A stretch of 34,338 nucleotides of DNA from Desulfobulbus sp. (GTDB taxonomy: Bacteria; Desulfobacterota; Desulfobulbia; Desulfobulbales; Desulfobulbaceae), in contig JAQUEZ010000059.1 in assembly GCA_028684915.1 (NCBI GenBank), positions 1 through 34,338 of the forward strand. Reading direction: 5' to 3'. A program made the translations under genes and the position numbers. Position 1 is the stretch's first letter; every line of letters starts with the position of its first letter. Shown here piece by piece: positions 33,491 through 34,338 of the stretch. Under the pieces are notes generated by a model. It ran no database searches. It was not told the DNA's origin and was given only the letters and a program-made list of their open reading frames with translations.

Positions 33491-33580
33491 GGAGAAGTGC
33501 CGGAGTGGTTGAACGGGACGGTCTCGAAAACCGTTGTGGGGGTAACCCCACCCAGGGTTCGAATCCCTGCTTCTCCGCCA
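33491..33580 (+). tRNA. serX: tRNA-Ser (anticodon CGA)
   Basis: A 90-base class II tRNA with encoded CCA. The acceptor arm GGAGAAG (33491-33497) pairs with CTTCTCC (33570-33576), followed by discriminator G and CCA. The anticodon stem ACGGT/ACCGT encloses the loop CTCGAAA, giving anticodon CGA (reads UCG). A long variable arm (GTGGGGGTAACCCCAC) and the T-arm GGTTCGAATCC fit tRNA-Ser. The 3' end is the probable attachment site used by the adjacent integrase. The gene symbol is generic. Confidence 0.96.
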
Positions 33581-33644
33581 GTTCACACGATAACTGTCTG
33601 TTATTTCAGTATATGACCTAAGCATTGAAAGCCTCTGTGGTTTG

Positions 33645-33666
33645 GGTGTGCCAATTTGGTGTGCCA
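33645..33666 (+). repeat. Two GGTGTGCCA direct repeats between tRNA-Ser and the integrase
   Basis: GGTGTGCCA occurs at 33645-33653 and 33658-33666, offset by 13 bases, within similar flanks (TTTGG before each). Placed between the tRNA attachment site and the integrase start, they are candidate arm-type integrase binding sites. Confidence 0.4.
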
Positions 33667-33683
33667 TTCACAGGGGCTTTTCT

Positions 33684-34256
33684 ATGTCTGGGAACAATCC
33701 GTATACGTACTTATCACGGCACCATGTTTATTACTTCCGGGTGGTCGTCCTTATTCAGAATCAGAATGGGGACACTGAAAGCAGGCAGGAGTACCGACGG
33801 TCACTGAGGACTCGTGACCCTTCAGCAGCTCGAAAGATGAGCAGAATTCTCGTGACTTGTGTTGACAAGGTCTGTGATGGTGGGGGGATTGACTTGGTAA
33901 CCTGGGGGACCCTGAAGAAGATACTGGATGACCATCTAGTGCAATTAATTGCATCAGCAAGGGAGAGAATCGCTGATAAGGGGCCATACTCCGTATCGAC
34001 TGAGGAGGCGTGGGAGGCTAGGTTTATCCCTAATTATGGGAAGCACGCTGATGAGGTATCAAGAAAGCGGTTTGAGCAGCTCAAGGGGAAGGAGGTTCAG
34101 CTTGCTATCCAGCATCACCTTGAGCCTGACAGAATCCTGAAAGAGCATGGCATAACAGGCCTTAAAGACAGTCCTGAGTTGTACATGCAGTTCTGTGAAT
34201 CTGCCCTGAGAATCTATGGTAACAAAATTCAGTTGGATTTGGCCGACTCGGGATAA
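33684..34256 (+). pseudogene. Truncated tyrosine-recombinase-type integrase (DUF6538-like N-terminal part)
   Basis: A 190-residue product. The N terminus (NPYTYLSRHHVYYFRV, then RRSLRTRDPSAARKMSRIL) matches the arm-binding start of phage-type integrases of the DUF6538 class: a strand pair with YYFR and the SLxTxdp.xA motif. The rest is helical. The frame stops where the core-binding and catalytic domains (R..H.R..Y) should follow, whereas complete members are about 400 residues or more, so it cannot be active. No continuation is visible in the 82 bases left in the window. ATG 33684 is 8 bases after AGGGG; an upstream extension is open. Its position just behind tRNA-Ser marks the end of an integrated element running off the window. 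Confidence 0.7.
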
Positions 34257-34338
34257 GCCCCGAGTGACTTGAATATCTGGCCCGGCAAATCGTCCAGGTG
34301 TATCAGCGGCCTAAACCCCGGCAAGATACGGTCGTTGT

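Noticed and set aside
34229..34338. Minus-strand open frame at the right edge ending in a TGA at 34229, 35 codons visible
   Set aside because: It could be the 3' end of a gene convergent with the integrase, but 35 residues without a recognised motif are too little to call.
1..34338. CRISPR arrays, rRNA genes, insertion sequences, origin of replication
   Set aside because: No regularly spaced repeats, rRNA signatures, transposase genes or DnaA-box clusters were seen.

Overview
The window looks like chromosomal DNA of a strictly anaerobic sulfate-reducing (or sulfur-disproportionating) Desulfobacterota bacterium, most plausibly from the Desulfobulbales. The strongest evidence is a complete dsrMKJOP operon (1573-6704). 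Supporting evidence is its coupling to an RsbRD-type small regulator, a biotin synthase of the anaerobe-like type, and the general gene content. The genus is an inference; no 16S or other taxonomic marker is present.

Layout. (1) 1-765: 3' end of a Prc/CtpA-type periplasmic protease. (2) 928-6757: an RsbRD-domain protein, a hairpin terminator or attenuator, a 17-bp palindrome, the dsrMKJOP electron-transfer complex and a strong terminator. (3) 6997-7779 (-): prepilin peptidase. (4) 7846-12386 (+): a tightly packed biosynthetic operon, pyrK-pyrD-aroD-aroE-aroA, mostly with overlapping or near-overlapping genes. (5) 12457-15922 (+): an outer-membrane SphA/MetA-like protein with a terminator, then aconitase B. 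(6) 16121-23723 (-): a four-gene stress or signalling module, prkA - DUF444 (yeaH/yhbH) - spoVR - second, divergent prkA-like gene. (7) 23727-24905: the longest gene-poor stretch, holding a minus-strand cobalamin riboswitch with a recognisable terminator/antiterminator platform but no intact gene directly behind it. (8) 24906-26627 (+): a Cache-PAS-HD-GYP signalling protein. (9) 26680-32714 (-): citrate synthase, an AI-2E-family permease, bioA, bioB, a YkgJ-type Cys-cluster protein and an AMMECR1-domain protein. (10) 32859-34256: an LEA-like lipoprotein (-), divergent overlapping promoters, tRNA-Ser(CGA), and a truncated tRNA-adjacent phage-type integrase that marks the edge of an integrated element.

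How the genes fit together. dsrMKJOP links the quinone pool and periplasmic c-type cytochrome to the cytoplasmic sulfite reduction machinery (DsrC/DsrAB, not in the window). gltA and acnB supply citrate and isocitrate for biosynthesis or carbon oxidation. pyrKD and aroDEA make orotate and chorismate precursors. bioBA completes biotin.

The most interesting points are the two-kinase PrkA/DUF444/SpoVR operon, the B12 riboswitch lying upstream of it without a recognisable target gene, the substituted [2Fe-2S]-ligand position in BioB, and the regulatory palindromes before dsrM and between the LEA gene and tRNA-Ser.
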